A DNA stretch of 43,922 nt. It comes from Streptomyces griseoluteus (lineage in GTDB: Bacteria > Actinomycetota > Actinomycetes > Streptomycetales > Streptomycetaceae). The position numbers and the translations under genes were made by a program. The notes below the pieces were generated by a model. It was not told the DNA's origin. It saw only the letters and a program-made list of their open reading frames with translations, and did not search any database. The stretch spans positions 1-43,922 of the forward strand of contig JOBE01000054.1 in assembly GCA_000717735.1 (NCBI GenBank), written 5' to 3'. Position 1 is the first letter of the stretch, and each line of letters opens with the position of its first letter. Below are positions 21,639 to 29,207 of this stretch, one piece after another.

Positions 21639-22019
21639 TCAGCGCTTCTTCACGGCCACGAGGTCGCAGACGAAGATCAGCGTCTCGCCCGGGGCGATCT
21701 TGCCGCCGGCGCCGCGGTCGCCGTAGGCGAGGTGCGCGGGGATGACCAGCTGGCGGCGGCCGCCGACCTTCATGCCCTGGACGCCCTGGTCCCAGCCCTG
21801 GATGACCTGGCCGGCGCCGAGGTGGAAGTCGAGCGGGGCGCCGCGGTTCCAGGAGGCGTCGAACTCCTCGCCGGAGTCGAAGGACACACCCACGTAGTGG
21901 ACCTTCACGAAGTCACCGGCTTCGGCCAGCTCGCCGTCGCCCTCCCAGATGTCCTTGATCTCCAGGTCCTTCGGCGGCTCGCCACCCGGGAAGTCGATCT
22001 CGGGCTTCTCGATGCTCAC
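21639..22019 (-). CDS. FKBP-type peptidyl-prolyl isomerase, cytosolic
   Basis: A 126-residue single-domain FKBP: VKVHYVGVSFDSGEEFDASWNRG, the active-site aromatic region FHLGAGQVIQGWDQGVQGMKVGGRR, and AYGDRGAGGKIAPGETLIFVCDLV. It lacks a signal peptide, so it is cytosolic. It catalyses cis-trans isomerisation of prolyl bonds. The GTG at 22019 was chosen because GAGGAG lies 7 bp upstream; an ATG 15 bp further out has no such site. It follows the lipoprotein FKBP gene by 43 bp, probably in one operon. Confidence 0.93.
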   Translation of the reverse strand: MSIEKPEIDFPGGEPPKDLEIKDIWEGDGELAEAGDFVKVHYVGVSFDSGEEFDASWNRGAPLDFHLGAGQVIQGWDQGVQGMKVGGRRQLVIPAHLAYGDRGAGGKIAPGETLIFVCDLVAVKKR

Positions 22020-22062
22020 TGAACTGCTCCTCATGCTGATGAACTGCGTGATCGGGACAGTC

Positions 22063-23001
22063 TTACATCTTCGTGAGGATGTCCACGGCGAACACCAGCG
22101 TGGAGCCCTTCGGAATACCCTGCTTCTCCTCGTTGCCGAACGCCTCGGACGGCGGGGCGACGATGAGGACGCGGCTGCCGATCTTCTTGCCGACGAGACC
22201 GTCCTTGAGGCCCTTCAGCGTGAGCTGCGCGAGCGGGAAGTTCGCGGGCTTGCCGGTGGTGTACGTCGAGTCGAAGACCTTGCCGTCCTTCCACAGGGCG
22301 GCGACGTAGTTCACGACGACGGTGTCGGTGGCCTTCACGGCCTCGCCCGTGGACTCGAGCACGTAGTTCGAGACGAGCTTGGCCGGCGGGTCGGTCTTCG
22401 GCACGGTCAGCGTGGGCGCCTTGCCGTCGGTGTTCGTCCCGACCTTCGGCAGGTCCTTGTTGTCCTGGGCGACCGGGGTGCCGGTGGCGGACTTCGGGAT
22501 CGTGACCGACTTCAGGATGTCCACGACGAAGACGAGGGTGGCGTTGGGCTTGATGTCGCCCTGGCCCTGCGCGCCGTAACCGAGCTCCGGCGGGATGCCG
22601 ATCTCGACGCGGCTGCCGACCTTCTGGCCTTCGAGTCCCTGGTCCCAGCCCTTGATGACCTGACCGGCGCCCAGCGTCAGGTCGAACGGCTGACCGCGGT
22701 CGAAGCTGTTGTCGAAGGGGGTGGTGGAGTCCCAGGCCTGACCCAGGTAGTTCACCTGGAGCGCGTCGCCCTTCTTGGTCACCGCGCCCTTGCCCTCGCT
22801 GATGACGTTGACCTTGAGTTCCTTGGGCGGGGCGCCCTCGCCCTTGGCGAGGGTCGGCTTCTCCCCGAACTTCTGGCCCGCGGTGATGGCGGGCAGTCCG
22901 TTCGTCGTCGAGGCGGAATCGGAGCCCTTGTCGTCGCTGCCGCACGCCGCTGTCGAGAGCAGCAGCAGCGGGACGACGAGAAGGCCGGCAAGTCGGCGCA
23001 C
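22063..23001 (-). CDS. FKBP-type peptidyl-prolyl isomerase lipoprotein, two domains
   Basis: A 312-residue extracytoplasmic lipoprotein. The signal peptide has lipobox STAAC, with the lipidated Cys at about residue 20. Domain 1 (about 60-165) is a full FKBP with LGAGQVIKGWDQGLEGQKVGSR and GYGAQGQGDIKPNATLVFVVDI. Domain 2 (about 205-312) keeps the fold (VVVNYVAALWKDGKVFDSTY, LVFAVDIL) but has LKGLKDGL in place of the KGWDQGL active-site segment. It probably folds secreted proteins. The GTG start at 23001 follows TGAGGAA. Its own promoter lies at 23043-23070. Confidence 0.93.
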   Translation of the reverse strand: MRRLAGLLVVPLLLLSTAACGSDDKGSDSASTTNGLPAITAGQKFGEKPTLAKGEGAPPKELKVNVISEGKGAVTKKGDALQVNYLGQAWDSTTPFDNSFDRGQPFDLTLGAGQVIKGWDQGLEGQKVGSRVEIGIPPELGYGAQGQGDIKPNATLVFVVDILKSVTIPKSATGTPVAQDNKDLPKVGTNTDGKAPTLTVPKTDPPAKLVSNYVLESTGEAVKATDTVVVNYVAALWKDGKVFDSTYTTGKPANFPLAQLTLKGLKDGLVGKKIGSRVLIVAPPSEAFGNEEKQGIPKGSTLVFAVDILTKM

Positions 23002-23042
23002 GTGTTCCTCAGATCTCAGACGGCACAGTAGTTAATGCCGAC

Positions 23043-23070
23043 ACTCTAGGGGACCCTCCTGTCACGTCGA
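23043..23070 (-). promoter_or_regulatory. Promoter of the FKBP genes (HrdB-like)
   Basis: On the minus strand TCGACG, a 16-bp spacer, then TAGAGT, close to the Streptomyces housekeeping pattern TTGACN/TAGANT. It lies 41 bp before the GTG of the FKBP lipoprotein gene. The -35 hexamer directly abuts the pafA terminator. Confidence 0.5.
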
Positions 23071-23099
23071 GGGCCCCGCACGCCAAACGTGCGGGGCCC
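23071..23099 (-). terminator. Terminator after pafA
   Basis: GGGCCCCGCACG and CGTGCGGGGCCC form a perfect 12-bp stem with a CCAAA loop, 18 bp beyond the pafA stop. Confidence 0.9.
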
Positions 23100-23117
23100 A
23101 CGGCCGGTATGACCTGC

Positions 23118-24479
23118 TTACATTCCGGCGATCAGCTTTTCGACCCGATCGTCGACGGAGCGGAACGGGTCCTTGCACAACACCGTGCGCTGCGCCTGGT
23201 CGTTCAGCTTGAGGTGGACCCAGTCGACGGTGAAGTCCCGCCGCTGCTCCTGGGCGCGGCGGATGAAGTCGCCGCGGAGCCGGGCCCTGGTGGTCTGCGG
23301 GGGCACCGACTTGCCCTCGAAGATCTTCAGGTCGTTGCAGATCCGGGCCGCCTGCCCGTTCTTCTGCAGCAGGTAGTAGAGACCGCGACGTCGGTGGATG
23401 TCGTGGTACGCGAGGTCTATCTGCGCGACCCTCGGGTTCGACATGGTCATGTTGTGCTTGGCCCGGTAGCGCTCGATGAGCCGGTGCTTCATGACCCAGT
23501 CGATCTCGGTCTCGATCCGGTCGAGCCGCTCGTTCTCGATCGCGTCGAGCGTGCGGCCCCACAGCTCCAGGACCTGGGCGACGGTGCCGGTCCGGATCCC
23601 CCGGCGGTCGACGAAGTCGACGGCCTTCTCGTAGTACTCGCGCTGGACCTCGAGCGCGGACGCCTCCCGGCCGCTGGCGAGCCGCACCTTGCGCTGTCCG
23701 GTGATGTCGTGGCTGACCTCGCGGATGGCCCGGATGGGGTTCTCCAGGGTCAGGTCGCGCATCACCGTGCCCGCCTCGATCATGCGGAGCACCAGGTCGG
23801 TGGCGCCGACTTTGAGCAGCATGGTCGTCTCGGACATGTTCGAGTCGCCGACGATGACGTGGAGCCTGCGGTAGCGCTCGGCGTCGGCGTGCGGCTCGTC
23901 CCGGGTGTTGATGATGGGCCGCGAGCGGGTGGTCGCGGAGCTGACGCCCTCCCAGATGTGCTCGGCACGCTGGGAGACGCAGAACACCGCGCCCCTGGGG
24001 GTCTGGAGGACCTTTCCCGCGCCGCAGATGAGCTGCCGGGTGACGAGGAACGGGATGAGGATGTCCGCGAGCCGGGAGAACTCTCCGTGCCGGGCGACGA
24101 GATAGTTCTCGTGACACCCGTACGAGTTTCCGGCCGAGTCGGTGTTGTTCTTGAAGAGGTAGACGTCGCCCGCGATTCCCTCCTCGTGCAGGCGGCGTTC
24201 GGCGTCGACGAGAAGGCCTTCGAGAATGCGCTCACCGGCCTTGTCGTGGGTGACCAGTTCGGTCACGTCGTCGCATTCCGGTGTGGCGTATTCCGGATGC
24301 GATCCCACGTCCAGGTACAGGCGGGCGCCGTTCCGCAGGAAGACATTGCTGCTGCGGCCCCATGACACGACACGGCGGAAGAGGTAGCGCGCCACTTCGT
24401 CAGGAGACAGTCGGCGCTGTCCCCTGAACGTGCACGTGACGCCGTACTCGTTCTCCAGCCCGAAAATGCGGCGGTCCAT
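23118..24479 (-). CDS. pafA: Pup-protein ligase PafA
   Basis: A 453-residue glutamine-synthetase-like ligase. GLENEYGV (7-14) supplies the metal-binding glutamates E9 and E11, and [15 protein letters not shown] carries the catalytic Asp57. [19 protein letters not shown] and [22 protein letters not shown] are shared with Dop. It uses ATP to activate the C-terminal Glu of Pup as a phosphate and link it to substrate lysines. It is separated from prcA by the MFS and LacI genes. No ribosome binding site is seen; a -10-like TAATGT sits 6 bp before the ATG, suggesting a leaderless message. Confidence 0.97.
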   Translation of the reverse strand: MDRRIFGLENEYGVTCTFRGQRRLSPDEVARYLFRRVVSWGRSSNVFLRNGARLYLDVGSHPEYATPECDDVTELVTHDKAGERILEGLLVDAERRLHEEGIAGDVYLFKNNTDSAGNSYGCHENYLVARHGEFSRLADILIPFLVTRQLICGAGKVLQTPRGAVFCVSQRAEHIWEGVSSATTRSRPIINTRDEPHADAERYRRLHVIVGDSNMSETTMLLKVGATDLVLRMIEAGTVMRDLTLENPIRAIREVSHDITGQRKVRLASGREASALEVQREYYEKAVDFVDRRGIRTGTVAQVLELWGRTLDAIENERLDRIETEIDWVMKHRLIERYRAKHNMTMSNPRVAQIDLAYHDIHRRRGLYYLLQKNGQAARICNDLKIFEGKSVPPQTTRARLRGDFIRRAQEQRRDFTVDWVHLKLNDQAQRTVLCKDPFRSVDDRVEKLIAGM

Positions 24480-24485
24480 GTCTGA

Positions 24486-24513
24486 ACATTACGCCTGACG
24501 GCCGGTGCTGAAA
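24486..24513 (-). promoter_or_regulatory. Candidate leaderless promoter of pafA
   Basis: On the minus strand TTTCAG, a 16-bp spacer, then TAATGT, ending 6 bp before the pafA ATG. Transcription would begin at or next to the start codon. No Shine-Dalgarno sequence is present in this interval. The -35 match is weak. Confidence 0.4.
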
Positions 24514-24548
24514 CCGGGTTGGACGTTCCCGTTTCGATCATTTTCCGA

Positions 24549-25829
24549 TCAGTGCGTGTTCTTTTCGCTGTGTACGGCCGTGGCGGCGCCCGTACCGACG
24601 GCGTGTCGCGCGTCGGCCGCAGGCGTGTCGGAGCCCGTCGGCGCGTCGAGGACGCGGCCGGTGGCCAGCAGGACGAGGAAGGCGACCAGGCCGCCCGCAC
24701 CGGCGACGGCGAACCCGGTGGCCGTCCCCGCGAGTTCGACGGCGGGTCCCGCCGCGGCGGAGCCGAGGGCCGAACCGACGCCGAAGGTGGTGACGAGCCA
24801 GGAGAAGGCCTCGGTCACCGTGCCGCGCGGCGCGTGCCTGTCCACCACGAGGAACGCGCAGGCGAGGGCGGGCGCCAGGAACACGCCGGCGAGGACCGAG
24901 AGCCCGGTCATGGCGACGGGACCGGGCGTGAGCACGAGCGGCAGGTAGCAGACGGCGAGGAGCAGGACGAGGACGCGCAACCGCCGCTCGGGCGCTCCGG
25001 ACCACTGCCGGGCGCCGTAGACGACACCGCCGAGGAGCGCGCCGAGACCGAGGGCGGCCATCAGCCAGCCGTAGACGGACGGGGTGCCCCGGTCGTCGGC
25101 GTACGCGACGGCGGCGACGGTGATGGAGCCGAGCGCGAGGCCGACGAAGAAGAAGGACCCGAGCAGGGCGAGCAGCCCCGGAGAGCGCAGGGCGCCCAGC
25201 CAGTGCGCCTCCCGGGACGCCGAGCGCCAGGCGCGGGAGGGCTCGGAGAGGACGACGGCGAGGGCGCCGAGGACCCCGAGGAGGTTGATGACGAGGAGGG
25301 CGGCGGCGGGCGACCAGAGGGAGACGAGGAGGGTCAGCAGCAGCGGGCCGACGGTGAACATGACCTCCTGCGCGACGGCGTCGAGCGCGTACGCCCGGTG
25401 GACCCGGTCCTCGCGGCCCAGGACGCTCGGCCAGAGGGCGCGCAGCCCGCCCTCCAGGGGCGGGGTGAAGAGGCCGGCGAGGACGACGGCGACGTAGGCG
25501 AGGGCGAGGTGCCCGATGCCGGTGAGGGCGAGGAGGGCCATGCCGAGGGCGGAGAGGACCGCGGCGGGGAGCTGGACGCGGGGCTGGCCCTTGAGGTCGA
25601 CGGCGCGGCCGAGGAGGGGCTGGCCGACGGCGGTGGCGACGCCGTAGGCGGCGATGAGGCCGCCGGCGAGGGTGTAGCTGCCGCCCTGGTCCCGGACGAA
25701 GAGGGTGAGCGCGATGGGGCCGGTGCCGTTGGGCAGGCGCCCCACGAGGGTTCCGGCCAGCAGGCGGGCGGCGTGCGGTGCCCGGAGTATGTCGAGATAG
25801 CCGCCGTGCGCCGGTGCCTCGGTGGCCAT
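24549..25829 (-). CDS. MFS transporter
   Basis: A 426-residue membrane protein with about twelve hydrophobic segments and the major-facilitator drug-exporter style (LLAGTLVGRLPNGTGPIALTLFVRDQGGSYTLAGGL; the loop 2-3 segment LLGRAVDLKGQPR; ALDAVAQEVMFTVGPLL). The substrate is unknown. Its start follows GGGAGGGGAGACC. It is divergent from a LacI-family regulator with a shared palindromic operator, so expression is probably derepressed by the regulator's ligand. It interrupts pafA and the proteasome genes but has no evident part in pupylation. Confidence 0.9.
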   Translation of the reverse strand: MATEAPAHGGYLDILRAPHAARLLAGTLVGRLPNGTGPIALTLFVRDQGGSYTLAGGLIAAYGVATAVGQPLLGRAVDLKGQPRVQLPAAVLSALGMALLALTGIGHLALAYVAVVLAGLFTPPLEGGLRALWPSVLGREDRVHRAYALDAVAQEVMFTVGPLLLTLLVSLWSPAAALLVINLLGVLGALAVVLSEPSRAWRSASREAHWLGALRSPGLLALLGSFFFVGLALGSITVAAVAYADDRGTPSVYGWLMAALGLGALLGGVVYGARQWSGAPERRLRVLVLLLAVCYLPLVLTPGPVAMTGLSVLAGVFLAPALACAFLVVDRHAPRGTVTEAFSWLVTTFGVGSALGSAAAGPAVELAGTATGFAVAGAGGLVAFLVLLATGRVLDAPTGSDTPAADARHAVGTGAATAVHSEKNTH

Positions 25830-25864
25830 GTGGTCTCCCCTCCCTCGGATCCCACCGAGGTTTT

Positions 25865-25888
25865 ACGTATAACGTCGACGTCATACGT
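25865..25888. promoter_or_regulatory. Near-perfect 24-bp palindrome, LacI-family operator
   Basis: Arms ACGTATAACGTC (25865-25876) and GACGTCATACGT (25877-25888) are complementary except for one mismatched pair, with the CG-centred symmetry typical of LacI-family sites. It lies between the divergent MFS and LacI genes (35 bp and 61 bp from their starts) and includes TATAAC- and TATACG-like -10 elements facing both ways. Confidence 0.8.
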
Positions 25889-25949
25889 ACCATGACGGCT
25901 GTACGCGGGTCCACCCCGCGCCCAGGGACCGTCCGACGCGGAGGCTTGT

Positions 25950-26969
25950 GTGCACACCCCGGAACCGATCGGCGGCGCCCGCCCCACCAGCCGGGACGTG
26001 GCGCGGGCCGCTGGGGTCTCCCAGGCCACCGTCTCCCTGGTCCTCGGCGACAAATGGCGCGGCCGGGTGTCGGAACGCACGGCCGAGGCCGTACGGGAGG
26101 CCGCCCGGAGTCTCGGCTACCGGCCCAACCTCGCCGCGCGCAACCTCCGGCTCGGTCGCACCAGGACCGCGCTCCTCGTCGTCCCGGCCCTCACCAACGA
26201 GTTCTTCGCGCACGTCTACACGGGCGCCGCCGCGGCGGCCGCGGCGCACGGCTTCGGCGTCGTCCTCTACCCCTCCCCCGACGGCCTGGGGCCCGCACGC
26301 GACCCCTTCGCCTCCGCGCAGGCCGCCCTGGACGGAGTGATCGCCTCCTCGATGGCGACCGACGCCCTGGAGGCCTTCCGGGGCAGCGACCTCCCGCTCG
26401 TCATGCTCGACAGCGATCCGGCCGACGCCGGCGCCGCCGCCCATGTGAACCTCGACGTCGCCGACGGGATGCGCCGGGTGACCGACCACCTGCTCGGTCT
26501 CGGCCACCGCCGCTTCCTGCACCTGGCGTCCGCCGCGCCGTCCTGGACCTTCGACGTGCGGGCCGCGACACTCGCCCACGCCCTGCGCGGCACGGACGTG
26601 CGCACCGTGCGGTCACCGCTGAACGTCGCGGCCGCGAGGGAGGCCGCGGAACTCGCCCTCGCCGCCACAGGACCCCGGCCCACGGCGGTGATCTGCGACG
26701 ACGACATCCTCGCGGTCGGCGTCTGCAAGGCCGCGCGCCGGCTCGGGCTGCGGGTTCCCGAGGACCTGTCGGTCACCGGCTTCGACGACATGGCCCTGGC
26801 GACCGTGGTCGAACCGGAGCTCACCACCGTGCGGCTGCCCGCCGAGGAGTTCGGCCGACGGGGCATGGAGGCGCTCCTCGCCGTTCTCGCGGGCGAACGG
26901 CCGCCCTCGCTGACCCTTCCCGTCGCCCTGGTCCCCCGGGGCTCCTCGGGGCCCGCAGCGGCCCCCTGA
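25950..26969 (+). CDS. LacI-family transcriptional regulator
   Basis: A 339-residue LacI/GalR-type repressor: N-terminal helix-turn-helix TSRDVARAAGVSQATVSLVL (about 13-32) with hinge region RAARNL-like, then a periplasmic-binding-protein fold with the HRRFLHLASA, PTAVICDDDILAVGVCKAARRLGLRVPEDLSVTGFDD and LTTVRLPAEEFGRRGMEALL segments. The GTG start at 25950 follows GGAGG. It probably represses the divergent MFS gene and itself through the palindrome at 25865-25888. The effector is unknown. Confidence 0.93.
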   Translation: MHTPEPIGGARPTSRDVARAAGVSQATVSLVLGDKWRGRVSERTAEAVREAARSLGYRPNLAARNLRLGRTRTALLVVPALTNEFFAHVYTGAAAAAAAHGFGVVLYPSPDGLGPARDPFASAQAALDGVIASSMATDALEAFRGSDLPLVMLDSDPADAGAAAHVNLDVADGMRRVTDHLLGLGHRRFLHLASAAPSWTFDVRAATLAHALRGTDVRTVRSPLNVAAAREAAELALAATGPRPTAVICDDDILAVGVCKAARRLGLRVPEDLSVTGFDDMALATVVEPELTTVRLPAEEFGRRGMEALLAVLAGERPPSLTLPVALVPRGSSGPAAAP

Positions 26970-26979
26970 GGGGGAAAGG

Positions 26980-27025
26980 CCGGAGGGGCCCCGGTCCGCT
27001 CTCGCGCGGACCGGGGCCCCTCCGG
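26980..27025. terminator. Bidirectional terminator between lacI-like gene and prcA
   Basis: CCGGAGGGGCCCCGGTCCGC and GCGGACCGGGGCCCCTCCGG form a perfect 20-bp stem with a 6-nt loop between two convergent genes (stops at 26969 and 27036). Confidence 0.92.
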
Positions 27026-27035
27026 GCATGACCGA

Positions 27036-27788
27036 CTACTCCTCCGGAGCCTCGTCCGAGGGCTCGTCCGTCTTCGTCACCGCCGCGTTGTCCGCCTGCA
27101 TGAGGCGGGACAGCTGCCGGCCGACGATCCGCTTGAACTTGCGCTTCTGCGGTCGCGTACGGTCCAGGACCGCCACCTCCAGGCGCTCCGCGGGGATCTC
27201 CCGCTCGGTGCCGTTGGTGTCCCGCGACAGCGCCTGCACGGCCAGCTTCAGGGCCTCGGCGAGCGACATGCCGTCCCGGTGCCGCTGGTCCAGGAAGGAG
27301 CTGATCTGCTCCGCGTTTCCGCCGACGGCGACCGAGCCGTGCTCGTCCACGATCGAGCCGTCGTGCGGCAGCCGGTAGATCTGGTCGCCCTCCGGCTCGG
27401 CGCCGACCTCGGCGACGACCAGCTCCACCTCGTACGGCTTCTCCCCCGCGCTGGAGAAGATCGTGCCGAGCGTCTGGGCGTAGACGTTGGCCAGGCCGCG
27501 CGCGGTGACGTCGTCCCGGTCGTAGGTGTAGCCCCGCAGGTCGGCGTAGCGCACGCCGCCGATGCGGAGGTTCTCGTACTCGTTGTACTTGCCGGCGGCG
27601 GCGAAGCCGATCCGGTCGTAGATCTCGCTGAACTTGTGCAGTGCGCGCGACGGGTTCTCGCCGACGAAGACGATCCCGTCGGTGTACTGGAGGACGACAA
27701 GGCTTCGTCCCCGGGCGATGCCCTTGCGGGCGTACTCCGCCCGGTCGGCCATGGCCTGCTGGGGTGAGACGTAGAACGGAGTGGACAC
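27036..27788 (-). CDS. prcA: 20S proteasome alpha subunit
   Basis: A 250-residue Prc[45 protein letters not shown] at the N-terminus (the gate-forming tail and helix H0), [42 protein letters not shown] in the core, and an acidic tail EPSDEAPEE. It forms the outer rings of the proteasome, has no catalytic Thr, and controls entry and docking of the Arc ATPase. The GTG start at 27788 follows AAAGGGACGG. It lies 46 bp after prcB, and the two are surely co-expressed in fixed ratio. Confidence 0.97.
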   Translation of the reverse strand: MSTPFYVSPQQAMADRAEYARKGIARGRSLVVLQYTDGIVFVGENPSRALHKFSEIYDRIGFAAAGKYNEYENLRIGGVRYADLRGYTYDRDDVTARGLANVYAQTLGTIFSSAGEKPYEVELVVAEVGAEPEGDQIYRLPHDGSIVDEHGSVAVGGNAEQISSFLDQRHRDGMSLAEALKLAVQALSRDTNGTEREIPAERLEVAVLDRTRPQKRKFKRIVGRQLSRLMQADNAAVTKTDEPSDEAPEE

Positions 27789-27834
27789 CGGCGGTCCGTC
27801 CCTTTCTTCTGGGCTTCTACAGAGCGACGAGTGG

Positions 27835-28674
27835 TCAGAGCAGGGCGGCGCGCGGCCCGTCGGGCTGCTCGAGGCGCCGCTCGGTGACCGACCGGGCAAG
27901 GCCGGAGGACTCGTCCTCGCTGAGCCTGCGGAAACCCTCCTCGGTGATGACGGTGACGATCGGGAAGATGCGGCGGGCCATGTCCGGGCCGCCGGTCGCC
28001 GAGTCGTCGTCCGCCGCGTCGTACAGCGCCTGCACGACCAGGGTCGTGGCCTGCTGCTCGGTGAGGTCGGCACGGTAGAGCTTCTTCATCGACCCGCGCG
28101 CGAAGATCGAGCCGGAGCCGGTGGCGGCGAAGCCGTGCTCCTCGGAGCGGCCGCCGGTCACGTCGTAGGAGAAGATCCGGCCCTTCTCCTTGCCCTCGTC
28201 CCAGCCCGCGAAGAGCGGTACGACGGCGAGCCCCTGCATGGCCATGCCGAGGTTGCCGCGGATCATGGTGGAGAGACGGTTCGCCTTGCCTTCGAGGGAG
28301 AGCGTCGCGCCCTCCACCTTCTCGAAGTGCTCCAGCTCCAGCTGGAACAGCTTGACCATCTCCACGGCGAGACCGGCGGTGCCGGCGATGCCGACGGCGG
28401 AGAACTCGTCGGCCGGGAAGACCTTCTCGATGTCCCGCTGCGCGATCATGTTGCCCATGGTGGCCCGCCGGTCACCGGCGAGGACGACCCCGCCGGGGAA
28501 GGTGGCCGCCACGATGGTGGTGCCGTGCGGGGCCTCGACGACCCCCTCCGGCAGCTTCCGTCCGCCGGGAAGCATCTCCGGCGAGTGCGCCGCCAGGAAG
28601 TCGAGGAACGAGGACGAGCCCGGCGTCAGGAAGGCCGCCGGCAGACGCCCGGTGCTACGAGGGTTGGCTTCCAC
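27835..28674 (-). CDS. prcB: 20S proteasome beta subunit, with propeptide
   Basis: A 279-residue precursor. A 51-residue propeptide ends ...VVEAPHG and is removed autocatalytically to expose the nucleophile Thr52 ([24 protein letters not shown]; the conserved Asp and Lys follow in GDRRAT and EKVFPAD). It forms the inner catalytic rings with PrcA. The GTG at 28674 follows AAGGA. It is preceded by pup, with a hairpin in the 160-bp gap. It degrades pupylated proteins delivered by Arc. Confidence 0.97.
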   Translation of the reverse strand: MEANPRSTGRLPAAFLTPGSSSFLDFLAAHSPEMLPGGRKLPEGVVEAPHGTTIVAATFPGGVVLAGDRRATMGNMIAQRDIEKVFPADEFSAVGIAGTAGLAVEMVKLFQLELEHFEKVEGATLSLEGKANRLSTMIRGNLGMAMQGLAVVPLFAGWDEGKEKGRIFSYDVTGGRSEEHGFAATGSGSIFARGSMKKLYRADLTEQQATTLVVQALYDAADDDSATGGPDMARRIFPIVTVITEEGFRRLSEDESSGLARSVTERRLEQPDGPRAALL

Positions 28675-28770
28675 GCGATTCCTTCCGGTGGGAGAGTCGG
28701 CCAGCCGTGGGAAGCGCCGGCCGATCTTGGATGCTGTGCACGGACCTTACCCGTGCCACCGCTTGTCATC

Positions 28771-28810
28771 CGTCCCCGGAGCCACGGCTTTGTTCCGGGC
28801 TCCGGGGACG
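28771..28810 (-). terminator. Hairpin between pup and prcB (terminator or attenuator)
   Basis: CGTCCCCGGAGCC and GGCTCCGGGGACG form a perfect 13-bp stem with a 14-nt loop, 24 bp beyond the pup stop. No T-run follows. It may end part of the pup transcripts, so that Pup is made in excess over proteasome subunits. Confidence 0.7.
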
Positions 28811-28834
28811 GAGGACGTCAGGTGCGCGAGGCGG

Positions 28835-29047
28835 CTACTCGCCGCCCTTCTGGACGAAGGACCGCACGAAGTCCTCGGCGTTCTCCTCGAGTACGTCGTC
28901 GATCTCGTCCAGAACGGAGTCCACGTCCTCGCTCAGCTTCTCCTGGCGTTCCTGGAGGTCGGAGCTCGCCTCCGTGGTGGTCTCCTCGACCTCCTCCGTG
29001 GAACGCGTCGCCTTCTGCTGTCCGCCGCCGGTGTCCTTGGTCGCCAT
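28835..29047 (-). CDS. pup: Prokaryotic ubiquitin-like protein Pup
   Basis: A 70-residue disordered tag. The N-terminus MATKDTGGGQQKATRS is the initiator of unfolding; the middle (SSDLQERQEKLSEDVDSVLDEIDDVLEENAEDFV) forms a helix with the Arc coiled coil; the C-terminus is KGGE. The last residue is encoded as Glu (GAG before TAG), so PafA can use it directly without prior deamidation by Dop. The ATG at 29047 follows GGTGAGG; an upstream extension to 29143 does not look like Pup. The order on this strand is arc, dop, pup, prcB, prcA. Confidence 0.97.
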   Translation of the reverse strand: MATKDTGGGQQKATRSTEEVEETTTEASSDLQERQEKLSEDVDSVLDEIDDVLEENAEDFVRSFVQKGGE

Positions 29048-29095
29048 ATCCCTCACCCCGCTCGAAATCGGCCCGCTCGGTTGAGTCCGTACAAG

Positions 29096-29121
29096 ATCAG
29101 ACCCTATCGGTCGGGTCTGAT
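29096..29121 (-). promoter_or_regulatory. Inverted repeat upstream of pup
   Basis: ATCAGACCC (29096-29104) and GGGTCTGAT (29113-29121) are exact inverted repeats with an 8-bp spacer, 49-74 bp upstream of the pup ATG. On the minus strand TAGGGT within it could be a -10 element. It could equally be an operator for pup-prcBA or a leader hairpin. Confidence 0.5.
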
Positions 29122-29207
29122 TTCGGCCCCGCAGTTTCCACAACGCCCGGGCACTGTTTCCATGATTCCCAGTGCCGGGGCATTTCAGGCCCGTGCCGGG
29201 CCCCCTA

